Shown: positions 9,650 to 19,117, numbered from the stretch's first letter. The stretch is 20,667 bases of DNA from Thamnocephalis sphaerospora (GCA_003614735.1 KZ992692.1:1-20667); one strand, 5' to 3'. A program made the numbers and translations. The notes: generated from the sequence alone by a model not told the origin.

Positions 9650-11271
9650 TTATTGCAGACCGGCGTCGTTGGCCTCGTGGTCTGCCACATCGCTTGGCTC
9701 AATGTGGGACTGAGACAGCCGCTTCATACGATTCATGACGCGCACCGCGTTGATGCCACGCCGCAGCTGCGCACGAGCGTTGAAGTTGGCGCGCACATTG
9801 GTCAGCAGATCCACATCGTCTTCTCCAGAGGCCGTTCCAGCCCAGTTCTGGATCCACGGCAGGTCCAGCGCGCTTTCGGCGGTAGGCCGCTTGGCTGGAT
9901 CCGGCGACAGCAGCGCCTTGACAAAGTCCTTGGCTGCGCACAGGATAAAGGCATTTGGTCATGTACTCGTGCGATCCAAACACACCGGTTGACACCTACC
10001 CTCCTGAGAGATATTGCCCCAATAGGCAGGGAGAAACTCGACCTGGCCGTTGCGTGCCATGCGCAGGAATTGCTCGCCATCGTCCATTGGGAACGGAGTG
10101 TATCCGCAAAGGCTAGCAGCGCAAAGGATCAGCATTGCTGCGCCATCCTCAACTCGCAACTAACTCGCTACACTTACAGCGCATAGGTGATGACACTGCC
10201 ACAAGCGAGATGTACACAGCGCAGGTTAGCAATGCAACGGACAGAGTAATGTTTGTTTGCGCGACTTACCCCAGACTCCACAAGTCGACTTCTTTGCCGT
10301 ATCCCTTGCGCATGAGAATCTCCGGTGCTGTGGAATAACCAGTGAGCCCACGTATGCATCATACCATGCGCAATACGCCTTGATGCTTACCGGTGTAGCC
10401 GTATGAGCCGCATACGGTGTTCATCACCTGGTCCTGCGAATCAATCGACCGAGCAATGCTAAACACGCAAGCAGGCACATGCATATTAGCACCAAGTGCG
10501 CAGCAACAGCAGCTGATCTGCGTGCGATACGCACCCAAAATCGGCGATCAGCAATGGCGCATTCTCCGAGGGGTCCTTGTAAAGCAGATTCTCAGGCTTC
10601 AAATCTAGTCATCATCACCACGTTTCTAGTCAGCAACGGCAGTCGCGCCTAAAGAAGCCTGCACCGCCCAGTAGTTACCGCGATGAACGACGTGGTTTTT
10701 GTGCATATAGTCGATGGCGCCAAGAATGACGCGCACCAACTCAGCCGCATCGCGTTCCGTGAAGCGACCCTTTTCGCATATCCGCTCAAACAGCTCGCCG
10801 CCCGTGGCCCTGCAAGCGCCAAGTGACTGATGAGTTGCCTGTGACGTATTTGCGTCTACGTCCTAGCGTATTGCATGCTTACAGCTCAAACACGAGATAG
10901 TATTTTTCGCGCGACTCGAACCAATCCAACAGCTTGATGATGTTGGGATGGTCCATGTTGCCCACCGTGCGCAGCTCCGTATCTACCAGATCTTCGCGAC
11001 CTCGAATCACCGCCTTACGGATGACTTTGATCGCCACTGGCTGGCCTGTCGCGATGATGGTGGCCTCCTTAACCTCGCCATAGGCACCCGCACCTTTGGG
11101 ATGGCACGTCAGTACGATAGACAGTGCATACGTAGCCACGCTTCATCGTAGCCACGCGCTACGTCCAGCAGACCACCTACCCAGTGTCCGGCCAAATTTA
11201 AAGAGCTTCTTCTTGTCATAGGTCTCCGGCTGCTGCTGCAGCTTGTTGACAAGATGGTTGAGAAATTCCAT
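9650..11271 (-). CDS. Calcium/calmodulin-dependent protein kinase, CaMKI type (nine exons)
   Basis: Exons: 11271-11181, 11093-10883, 10809-10679, 10604-10535, 10458-10391, 10327-10270, 10195-10178, 10112-10000 and 9933-9650. All eight introns (63-87 nt) are GT-AG and the spliced 1044 nt encode 347 residues in frame. The kinase domain spans about 26-281: glycine loop GAGAYG (31-36), VAIK lysine K53, HRDLKPEN with D145, DFG (166-168), CGSYGYTAPE (184-193), WSLGVITYALLCGYTPF and KRPT. After it, residues 303-327 ([20 protein letters not shown] onward) are a basic amphipathic stretch typical of an autoinhibitory/calmodulin-binding segment. It is a cytosolic Ser/Thr kinase activated by Ca2+/calmodulin. 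The position of the CaMKK-target Thr in animal CaMKI is S186. One exon is only 18 nt. Fungal Cmk1/CmkA-type is the likely name; the exact ortholog is not resolved. Confidence 0.95.
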
Positions 11272-11473
11272 GGTTCGTCAGCAGCAGGCGGGTCTGATGA
11301 GTCAAGGAGAGCAGCAAGTCCAAAAAGAAGCGGCAAATGCGACTGTAAATAGGCAGGTAGGTACACACGATAGTAGCGACTGGAGGAAAAGGAATAGCGT
11401 GAAGCAAGCTCGGCAAAAAGCGGCGATGACGGCGGTCCAAAGGCCGGCAGCAGTTGACCCACACGCCATGCAG

Positions 11474-11487
11474 AAAAAAGTCAAAAA
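11474..11487 (-). terminator. RNA polymerase III terminator of tRNA-Tyr
   Basis: On the minus strand, a T5 run (11487-11483) begins 1 base past the tRNA 3' end, followed by a back-up T6 run (11479-11474). This is the standard Pol III termination signal. Confidence 0.85.
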
Positions 11488-11488
11488 G

Positions 11489-11573
11489 TCCGAGAACCCG
11501 GATTTGAACCAGGGACCTAGAGATGACAGGTGTTCACTACAGTCTCCCGCTCTACCAACTGAGCTATTCTCGG
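11489..11573 (-). tRNA. tRNA-Tyr (anticodon GUA) with a 12-nt intron
   Basis: Reading the minus strand, an acceptor arm of CCGAGAA pairs perfectly with TTCTCGG, followed by discriminator A. The A box (TAGCTCAGTTGG, 11566-11555) and B box (GGTTCAAATCC, 11510-11500) are canonical internal Pol III promoters. The anticodon stem GGAGA/TCTCT holds the loop CTGTAGA once a 12-nt intron at 11536-11525 is removed. The intron sits just after the base 3' of the anticodon (11540-11538), the usual site in nuclear tRNA-Tyr genes. The mature tRNA would be 73 nt before CCA addition. The gene lies about 220 bases upstream of the CaM-kinase start on the same strand. Confidence 0.95.
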
Positions 11574-12078
11574 TGACCTGATGTAATCACAGAAACAAGC
11601 TATAGGAATAGTTGAATTTTAGCATAAATTTTGAGCCGGCGGCCGTTTTTTTGCTTGCAGCATAAGCTGCCATGCTCTGCTGACTAGCCTGAAGGATGCA
11701 ACATACGCCAGCATGCATTACAGCGGTCGGCACTTGTATCTTGCAGGAAAAGGCGCTGGCTCCAGCTATGCAGACAACGCGATTTATCGCCGCTTTCCCA
11801 GGCTTTCCTCCGCAAAGTCGTTGGTTTCTGGTAGTCTGTAGATCAGACTGGGAGCACCAAGCGCACCAAAATCTACAAACATTCAGTACAGCTCCGTTGA
11901 GAGACTCTCCAATGATCAAAAGGCAGCCAGTCGTTTTGCATCATCAATTGGTTGCAGGGGCATTTGCAAACAGGGCGCGCGTACTCTAGATGGAACTGTT
12001 ACTCTTGCTAAGATGTAGGTGTATTGATTGACACGCGAATGCTTTGGAATAGTGATACATGGATGGCGTAGCCGCAGC
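11574..12078. other. Intergenic: upstream of tRNA-Tyr and 3' flank of the SDR gene
   Basis: A minus-strand frame of about 110 codons runs through 11587-11919 but has no ATG at its start and matches no family I know. I do not support a gene here. Confidence 0.5.
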
Positions 12079-13690
12079 CTAGACTATGTCTTTGATAGGC
12101 CAGAAGCGCATTTGCTGCGCCTCACGAATTGCTTCGCGAAATTCCTCTTCGGTGACAGCCGCGTGCTTGTATTTGAATTCCGTCATTTTGGTAATGCGTG
12201 TTCCATCTATGGAAAATTTGTTGCCGCCCAGCAGCTCCTTTTCGATGTACGGAGACACAGGTGTGTACTCGATATTGGACTCGGCCAAGAGACGCGACCA
12301 TGGTCCGAGCAGCCGTTCGTTCAAGTCGTCCTGAAAGGACAGCAGCGTCTGCGTGCAATACCATTATCATCCACCATAAGTATCCTGCCTCTGTACACAT
12401 CCCCCGCCCAGCAGATGCTTACCGCAGCCAAAGACATTGCCTTTCCGATAAAGTTATTGTGAAAGATGGTTTTGACGCCGAAAATCGACTCTAGAATACT
12501 CGCTACGCGACCAGGGTCTGCGTAAAGAGCAATGCGGTCAGCATTCGTGATGGATAGAGACGCGGGCAAAGCTCGTGTCCTTTGACGCTTACCATTGCCA
12601 ATAGGCTGAGCTACATTGAACGTGAGCTTTTCTGGCAAGTTCTGGGTGCGCGAGCGCCACTGTGCCGTGTGCCAAAAAGCACGCGCCAAATCGTTGATGT
12701 GCACCATATGATGTGGTGCATCAGCGGGCACAAGGCTGTGAACTGGGTCGCCGAGCTCCTGATGCACGCGTGCCACCGCAATGGGCACAACTGCGATCAG
12801 TCGCATTAGCAGCAGAAATGTGTGTGCGCAGTTCCGCATCATCTACTTACACATTTTGCCGTACATTTCGGGCCCATACGTAATTGCACTGCGTAGTCCA
12901 ATGGTGCACAGACTGTGTGCGCACGGATGAATCATGGTTAGAGGGGTGCGTTTGTGGCTTTTGCGCACCAAGATGCATACCCCTGCGTCTCGTTCATCGC
13001 CTTTTCCAGCTGATTTATGGCACGGTGAACGGCATGAGCTGGCTTCATCGGTGCGTCTTCGGTGTTTGGCTTTGACTGGAAACGCCGGCCGAGTCAGCTG
13101 TACGCAGCGTTGCCCTGTATCGTTTTGGCACTTACAATCGAGTTCTTTTCGTAGAAGAGCGAGCTTGACAAATACACTAGCAGCTTGACGCCTGCAGCCC
13201 TGGCCTTTTGCGCCACAGCCTGTGCTGGTTCGCTTATGCGTAGTCGATAGATCTATTCAGTGCGCAAAGCTACGTCTGAGCATTCGTGTGGTGGCACACG
13301 ACGAACGACTCTGTCGCCTACCTGTTCTGACTGCCCAGGGCGCATGTCGCCAAAGAAGAATACATAATCCCAGGGACCCTGGTCTTGACTGCGTTTGAAC
13401 GCAGCATTCAGCGATTCTACCCCCGTGACTGTCAACACCCGAACCTGCCCTATCGATGCAAGCGCGTCTGCCGTCTGCTCACCAGGCTGGTTGGGGTTTG
13501 TCTGCATGCACTCCACTCGTGCGAGCGCATTGGCGCATGGCGTCGAGAAGCGGCATGTCGCAAGTGGGTTGAAGGTCGCTACTCGCACCTGGCCAGCTGC
13601 GCCCGTCTCAACTATGTAGCGGACAACGTGTGCCGACGTCGGGTCAAGCACACCAAGAATCAGCACGGATGGCTTGGTATTTGCTACCAT
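12079..13690 (-). CDS. Atypical NAD(P)-binding SDR / epimerase-dehydratase-like protein (seven exons)
   Basis: Exons: 13690-13322, 13252-13136, 13075-12981, 12912-12851, 12790-12593, 12517-12423 and 12348-12079. They are joined by GT-AG introns of 60-75 nt, several with GCTGAC or CTAAC branch sites. The product is 401 residues and ends in TAG. The layout follows extended SDR proteins: an N-terminal beta strand SVLILG, VYLSS near 149-153, ITYGPE near 204-209, HMVHINDLARAFWH near 242-255, and a C-terminal LLGPWSRLL...SPYIEKELL region. The nucleotide loop is degenerate (GVLDPTSA instead of GxxGxxG), and no YxxxK dyad is evident (HRAIN occupies the region). Catalysis is therefore doubtful. In-frame alternative acceptors exist for introns 1 and 6; I chose those that preserve family length. 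A TATA-like box lies 100 bases upstream. Substrate is unknown. Confidence 0.85.
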
Positions 13691-14960
13691 AATGTGATGA
13701 TGGACGGTACTCGAATGCGAATGCTAGGTGGATTGCGACTGAAGGTGCTGTTAAAAGTGTCCAGCAAGCGAGCGGGTGAACGGAGGAGCTATTATACTGG
13801 CAGGATGCGGCGTGGTCGGAGATTGCGGAGCACAGAAATGTTTGCGGGGGGAGTTCCACGGAAACGGGTAGCATAAAAAGATCCGCACAAGAGCCACCCG
13901 TAGCATCGCGTCGGCCGTCTCGCCCGTGCGCGGCTACTGAATCCAGGCGTGGCAGCACTCGCACCTATCGCAGCACACCCTGTCTCTGCGGCGCGCGCAC
14001 TGGTTGGCGTAAGCACTGCCTACTGAAAAGTGCGAGCGCCACGGACCAGCAGCCGCGGCCAGGTCATGCGCCAGCGCACTTGCCGATCATAGTGTGCATG
14101 GGAGCGCTGTGCAGCTACATTTAGAATGCCCACACTGGTACACCTCCAAGGCCGGCGACTTGCCTAAACTGGCCGGCCGCTGTGTAGCTGTCGTCCGACT
14201 ACCACCACCGCCACCAGACCTTCGGGCGAGCAGACGGACAGGTTCCTTGTTCCCGCACTTGGCTACAACATTATGCGGTGCGCCACAAGAGCCGCTGTGT
14301 ACCCCAGAGCGAGGCACGCAGTAATCCGCCCTTGACGCTGCCGGCCATTAGGCTATCACTACCGAATGGTCAGCTGCAGATGACCATGTGGTCCCACAAA
14401 CTCTGCAGACCAATCTCGCCGCTGCCCTGGAGCGTTCAGTCTGCAGTGATGACGAGACAAGGCACAATTTATCCAGGACAACGCAGCAGCCTCGCCACTT
14501 TAGGAATGGGCTAGCCACTACACCACTGACGGATATGGTCTGCGGACCTGCTCGCGCATTACATTTGTCGTCGATATTGCAGATCGATTGCGGTCAATTG
14601 TGTTTCGCAGCCAGACAGTTTGCTATCGCCTGCCGTTTCGGTTTGTGCTGTCTTGGCTGTGGCAGACCAAGCTAGCCAAGCCCGGCAAATACCGACTGGC
14701 GACACGCTCAGCTGTGCAGGCATAGATAGACGTCTGTCTGTTGAGCGATGGCGGTGGTGCTGGAGTGCTCTGAATAGAGTCTCTACGGGTGTGGCTACAA
14801 AGGCAACACGTGTATACTATACCACTCACGCAGCCTCCGTGGTTCAGGCTACGGTGAATCGTTTCAAACTGCGCCGACAGTTGTATGCCACCTGGCCGTG
14901 CCCATCGTTACATGGTAAACTCGTGGCTACAAAAGTGCAGCGATAAACAGTACAGGCAGT
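13691..14960. other. About 1.27 kb intergenic, no supported gene
   Basis: This lies between the SDR start and the 3' end of the GST-like locus, both on the minus strand. Short overlapping frames on both strands (for example around 14087-14324) show no family resemblance and no splice partners. The only assignable element is the TATA-like box at 13790-13796. Confidence 0.5.
13790..13796 (-). promoter_or_regulatory. TATA-like box (TATAATA) of the SDR gene
   Basis: TATAATA on the minus strand, 100-106 bases upstream of the SDR start codon. The spacing matches the TATA box of the GST-like locus. Confidence 0.45.
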
Positions 14961-15679
14961 TTAATGTGCGCGCGTGTGTGTGTATGTTGACATCACTTGC
15001 GGCTTTTGGACGCTTCGGAAGTACTTTGCGCATGATTTGGCAAAAATTGCGCCCACAGCCGCTTTGACGCGCGGATAGTCGTTCAGTGATAGATACTTGC
15101 TATCATGGACTATGGTCGCTAAGTAAAAGTCACCATACGAAACCACTTTACCTGGAAGGTATGGACCTTGCCTGCTCAGGTTGAGAAGCTGTTCAATGAC
15201 CGTCAGAAACTGTGGCAGAATCTCGCTTGTGTAATTTTTGTTATGTGCCTCATCGCTACCAAAGGCAAACTGGCTCACGCAATGACTCAATCGTTGGTGT
15301 GGTTGGCGGATGAGTCTACCAGGTACTTATCTTTGGCGGTCTTGTCAGCATATGCGCCTGATACGTGTACATATGTGCTTAGCACGCTTGTAACATGGCA
15401 TGTGTTGCGGCATACACGTACCAAGCCGCCATGATAGGTGGCGAATAATAGGCAGCATGTCAACGGAGGCGTTGTCATCAAGCTTAATCATAGGAAGCAC
15501 GTCACGAGGGGTTGGCTGCTGGCAATTAGCTACTGCTTCTGTGGTTGCCATTCGCTGATCTCGCCCAGATAAAGCTCGTAGGGAACACTGGCATCCTCGA
15601 GCAGCAGCTGAATGAGTCCGCAGCGGATAGCGAACGATAGATTGAAATAGTGAAGCTCGACTTTGCTGGTGGTGGTCAT
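14961..15679 (-). pseudogene. Sigma-like glutathione S-transferase locus with two frame breaks
   Basis: The locus encodes a recognisable cytosolic GST. The thioredoxin-fold start is KVELHYFN, with the expected catalytic Tyr (Y11), then LLLEDASVPYE, LPMIKLDD and IIRHL. The all-helical half follows (LVDSS, EILPQFL, PYLPGKVVSYGDF). A canonical 64-nt intron lies at 15421-15358. Two frame shifts break the coding sequence. One lies around 15560-15530, where the first frame meets TAG after the EISEW motif. The other lies between 15326 and 15287, where the frame meets TGA after NHTND. Both would be repaired by one extra base, and the total would then be 218 residues, normal for the family. Canonical 50-nt introns (15588-15539 and 15319-15270) would also restore frame, but they delete conserved core segments and lack good branch sites. 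It may be a recent pseudogene, an assembly error or an unusual splice form. Confidence 0.7.
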
Positions 15680-15776
15680 GTCGGAGAGAGATGCAGCGAG
15701 ATTTGGCAGTGTCGATGGTAGCTGTACGCTTGAAGATGAGCGTACCGAGTGCTCAAACAGATGCAAAGGTGCCGTG

Positions 15777-15783
15777 TTTTATA
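15777..15783 (-). promoter_or_regulatory. TATA box (TATAAAA) of the GST-like locus
   Basis: A consensus TATAAAA on the minus strand, 98-104 bases upstream of the GST-like ATG at 15679. The core promoter therefore looks intact despite the broken reading frame. Confidence 0.6.
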
Positions 15784-16742
15784 CGTGTAAAACTGTCGCA
15801 TACTGCTAGCATTTGCGTTGACAACATCGGCGTGAGTCGGCTACTGGACTTGCTACTCGCGAACAGAATGGGCGCGCTTAGCCAATAGACTGGGGCACGG
15901 CGACAGACAACCGTGGCTTATGAACTGGTATGTAATCGGGGTACTTTGCTGGGCACGCTGTGGTATAGAAGGTAGGATGACGGATGACGGTACTGCCATC
16001 CACGTAAACAAACTTATTTGCCGAAACGTTATAGCTGAGCCACATCAACGGCGCGTTCTACTTTGCTTTCCAAGGATGGCGCGGATATACAACGTACACT
16101 TGCTCACACCGCCAAGTAGACCACGCATATTACGCGTCATGTTACAAAGGACAGCATGGCCATACAGGTATTAATGCCATAGAAGCAGCGCAGTCTATAT
16201 AGTAGCGAGCGGTGCAATACTCGCAATTTGGCCGACACTGGTTGCAGTGCCCAGACGTCTTTGGCCAGGCATGTGAAGACACCTAATGCTAGTCGATTGT
16301 GTGTACTGGTTTACACGAGCAAGACGGCACTTTCACCTTGTTGGGCGGACGCCAGGCTGAACCACTCCGCTTTTACGCGTTCCGTTTCGTAGACACTGCA
16401 CAGATTTAGCTGTGACTCAGAGCTGCGTCACCTGTATTGCTTTCGTGCCGACGCGAGCTCATGCAAACGACGACAACGGTCAGCTCGCAGTGCCAACCTA
16501 CGGGCGTGCGGATTGTTGGGATTGCAGTCAATGTTGGCCGCGGCGCGCCAATGATGCAATATGCCGTCTCGCAGCATTCTTTGCATCGTTGCATACCACA
16601 TGCTGAGCTATCTTGGGCACGCTTTTCGCGTGTCCTGCTCCACCCTGCATGAGGCCATCAAGTGCGGATATGGTGGGAGTCGGGGACAGATGACGCCGAC
16701 GTAGTACGGCACAAATCGCGCATCGGATGCACCTCCCGCAAA

Positions 16743-16774
16743 AAGGCCGCACGTTACCACAGCGTGCGGGCCTT
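16743..16774. repeat. GC-rich inverted repeat (hairpin)
   Basis: AAGGCCGCACG and CGTGCGGGCCTT are complementary apart from one bulged base, separated by a 9-base loop. This gives an 11-pair stem. It lies about 125 bases upstream of the ATX1 TATA box. Function is unknown. Confidence 0.7.
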
Positions 16775-16899
16775 GCTTTTGTAACAGACATGATTGCGAG
16801 AGTGTTTGGTACCAGTGGCGCGTCTGCTTGGTCACAGTATGCCATGAGTAAGCCGATGGGTGGTATTCGTCGTGTGCTCGCTACCGGGGCCCCGTCAGA

Positions 16900-16907
16900 T
16901 ATAAATA
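16900..16907 (+). promoter_or_regulatory. TATA box (TATAAATA) of ATX1
   Basis: A strong TATAAATA, 135-142 bases upstream of the ATX1 ATG. It is followed by a pyrimidine-rich stretch that probably includes the transcription start. Confidence 0.65.
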
Positions 16908-16990
16908 CCGACGCTGGTCCGATTTCGCCACCCTACTCGTCAGCCACCACTACTTCTCCATTGCCATTGCCACTCTTCTGCTTACCATCA

Positions 16991-17013
16991 CACTGCACTG
17001 CACTGCACTGCAC
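16991..17013. repeat. (CACTG)4.6 tandem repeat in the ATX1 leader
   Basis: Four full copies of the pentamer CACTG plus a partial copy, ending 28 bases before the ATX1 start codon. It therefore probably lies in the 5' untranslated region. Confidence 0.9.
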
Positions 17014-17041
17014 TTTGCTACATACCGTCCGCCCCAAAACC

Positions 17042-17395
17042 ATGTCTGAGGTGGTATGTATAAACAGTATGACGCTTGCGATAGCGCCTGCTCACCGCTG
17101 TACGGCAATCTATGCAGACCTACAAGTACAACGTTGTCATGAGCTGCGGTGGCTGCTCTGGCGCAGTGGAGCGCGCGCTCAAGAAAAATAGCCGTACGTG
17201 TTTATCTAGCATTTGCCATGATACGACGTTGCCGTGAACATGTTGCTAACGCGTCTGTCTGCCTGCGTAGATGTCAAGAACGTGAACGCGGACCTCACGA
17301 CTCAGACTGTGACCGTGACGGCCGACGACGCGCTCAGCGACGACGCCGTCTTTGACATTATCAAGGCCACCGGCAAGGCGGTGACAAAGGCTTGA
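17042..17395 (+). CDS. ATX1: ATX1-type cytosolic copper chaperone (three exons)
   Basis: Exons 17042-17053, 17118-17193 and 17271-17395 are joined by 64-nt (phase 0) and 77-nt (phase 1) introns; the second has a perfect TTGCTAAC branch site. The product is 70 residues, the family's usual size (yeast Atx1 is 73). It is one heavy-metal-associated (HMA) fold: TYKYNVVM strand, MSCGGC metal-binding loop with the two Cu(I) cysteines at C14 and C17, SGAVERALKK helix, QTVTV strand, and a closing IKATGKAV segment with the lysine typical of Atx1. It carries Cu(I) to a P-type ATPase (Ccc2/ATP7 type) in the secretory pathway. The first exon encodes only MSEV. It converges on the first ZIP gene, with the stops about 500 bases apart. 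Confidence 0.95.
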
Positions 17396-17899
17396 GCACG
17401 ACAGCAGGATGCGTGAACAGCTAGCGTCGTTTGCGCCGTCTGATCTGTACCTGTTAGCATAATGAAGAGTCGTTCTCTTTCTATGTGGCCTGTGGCTCGG
17501 TGTCAAGTGGATGTTTGGTAGCGGCTACGCCTCCACCCAAACGCTGATCTGGTTCTGCTGCTTGCTCAGGATGCGGTGATGGGTATCTCAGCGGGGCAGT
17601 CTAACCAAATACGGCGCCGTGATGGGACTTGCGTCGAAGCGTGTCGCGCAATCATTGGCCGCATCCCGCGCGTTAATGATATGGGCACCAGAGACACGCA
17701 TATTGGCGTAGGCAGAATGCCAGGCTGCGCTAGCTAAAAGCGGCTAGCACGTTCTCATAAAACACGCGCACTTGGCTGATGAACAGTGCATGTATCGCGT
17801 AGGGCAGGACACGATGGTGGGCGGTTTGCCATCAGCAGGTGAATCAACTAGGTGGGTTTACTAAATGTGTAGCTTGCGAGCGTTGGCGCCAGACAGCAG
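17396..17899. other. Intergenic space between the convergent ATX1 and ZIP genes
   Basis: 3' flanks of ATX1 (plus) and the first ZIP transporter (minus). I see no gene and no clear AATAAA on either strand. Confidence 0.55.
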
Positions 17900-19009
17900 C
17901 TAGGCAAACCAGAAGAGCGAGCCGACGGTGGCAAAGAACAGGACTCCGATCAGCGTCCATAATGTAACGTAGCGGTCTTCGGGGTCGAACGAGCGTGCAA
18001 GGGGTAGCATATTGCCCAAAACAGTGTAGAGGAGCACGCCTACCACGATGGCGAATAGTGAGCCGGAAATAGCCGCATTCCAGTAGGTGATAAAGAGTAG
18101 ATAGCCGAGAAGCGCGCCGAGAAATTGCGAAATAGTGCCAATGATGGCTGAAACCAGGAAGCCCTTGAGGCGCGAGCCTGTCGCGACGTAGATGGGCAGC
18201 GAGACCATCACGCCTTCGGGAAGTTTGTGCAGAGCAAGGCCGATGCCAAACATGGCGCCGACGCGAGCGGACCTAAGGGTCATAGCAAAGGTGGCCAGAC
18301 CCTCGGGAAAGTTGTGGACCAGCAGTGCAATCGCAATTTGCAGGCCAAGACGGCGGAATTCCGCGCGATTGACGGGGCGGCGCACCTCGCCGAAATGGCG
18401 ATCGTGCACAACTGTAGGGAGGCCGTTGCTATCCACGACGGCAGGGCTGCCGCCAGACTCGAGCGCGTCTTGATTGTCACCGGTATCTTTGGCGTTTCCG
18501 GCAGTCTTTTGTGCGCGGCTAAACAGATGCTTGACCACGTAGATGGACAGGACAGTGCCTGAAAGAATGGCTACGGCAATGATACCAGCTGCTTGCTTCT
18601 TGTGCTCATCGTTCTTGAGGCTTCGTGCCCAGTCTCCGGATGCTTCTGGAAACAGATCGCCAAGCGACAGGTATAGCAGCACGCCGGCTGCAAAGGAAGT
18701 TGAGGAAGCAAGGAACGGCTTGCTTTGAACAAAGGAGAAATCGTCTTTGGTAAATTTGCGCACTAAAACGTCGGCAAAAGGAAGAAGAGAGCCGAGAATA
18801 CAGGCAGCAGCAGCAAGTGCAGTCAGGCCAAACGCCAGAGCAACGTTACCCTGAGCAATGACATGGTCAGACTCTGCTAGAGTATCATGTTCCTCGCCGC
18901 CTGCATGGTCGATTCCACCATGTGCGTACACGCTCGGCAAAATAAATGCAGTCAAGCACGTCTGCACCAGCAGATATTGGCAGGAAAGACGGCGATTTCG
19001 AGTAGACAT
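17900..19009 (-). CDS. ZIP-family divalent metal (probably zinc) transporter, copy 1
   Basis: A single-exon gene of 369 codons. Residues 1-29 look like a signal peptide, followed by a His/Glu-rich luminal or extracellular stretch (HGGIDHAGGEEHD, 30-42) that may bind metal. Hydrophobic helices start at about 55-75, 98-118, 141-160, 222-245, 251-275, 284-308, 314-335 and 347-369, matching the eight-helix ZIP layout. The signature helices carry HNFPEG (232-237) and HKLPEG (261-266), the metal-binding sites of the GufA/ZupT/Zrt3-like branch. The cytosolic loop (about 162-220) is polar, Cys-free and less conserved. ZIP proteins move Zn2+ or related metals into the cytosol from outside or from an organelle; the Zrt3-like motif leans towards an organelle, but this is inference. 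It is closely paralogous to the gene upstream of it. Confidence 0.93.
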   Translation of the reverse strand: MSTRNRRLSCQYLLVQTCLTAFILPSVYAHGGIDHAGGEEHDTLAESDHVIAQGNVALAFGLTALAAAACILGSLLPFADVLVRKFTKDDFSFVQSKPFLASSTSFAAGVLLYLSLGDLFPEASGDWARSLKNDEHKKQAAGIIAVAILSGTVLSIYVVKHLFSRAQKTAGNAKDTGDNQDALESGGSPAVVDSNGLPTVVHDRHFGEVRRPVNRAEFRRLGLQIAIALLVHNFPEGLATFAMTLRSARVGAMFGIGLALHKLPEGVMVSLPIYVATGSRLKGFLVSAIIGTISQFLGALLGYLLFITYWNAAISGSLFAIVVGVLLYTVLGNMLPLARSFDPEDRYVTLWTLIGVLFFATVGSLFWFA

Positions 19010-19075
19010 ATTAACGACCTAGGGTAGATGAAAGTACGGTATGCCGGGTAGATGTCTGTAACAGCATGCAGCGCC

Positions 19076-19082
19076 TTTTATC
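19076..19082 (-). promoter_or_regulatory. TATA-like element (GATAAAA) of ZIP copy 1
   Basis: GATAAAA on the minus strand, 67-73 bases upstream of the copy-1 ATG. The first base departs from TATA consensus, so this is tentative. Confidence 0.3.
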
Positions 19083-19117
19083 GTGTCGATGCTAGCCAAG
19101 TTGTCGCGCTTGCGAAT

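Larger units (their letters stand above)
15680..17041. other. About 1.36 kb divergent intergenic region between the GST-like locus and ATX1
   Basis: No supported gene. It carries the TATA box of the GST-like locus (15777-15783), a hairpin (16743-16774), the ATX1 TATA box (16900-16907), a CT-rich leader and a (CACTG) tandem repeat just before ATX1. Short frames in the rest resemble nothing I know. Confidence 0.6.

Noticed and set aside
11587-11919. Minus-strand frame of about 110 codons near tRNA-Tyr
   Set aside because: It starts with TTG, has no recognisable domain and no acceptor or donor context linking it to a gene.
15270-15588. Two 50-nt GT-AG introns that would restore the GST frame
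   Set aside because: They would remove conserved segments (VPYE...EISEW and LVDSS), are shorter than every other intron in the window and lack good branch sites; kept only as an alternative to be tested.
19016-19024. Possible Zap1-type zinc-responsive element (ACCTAGGGT) before the ZIP gene
   Set aside because: It lacks the central spacing of the ACCTTNAAGGT consensus and lies only 7 bases from the start codon.
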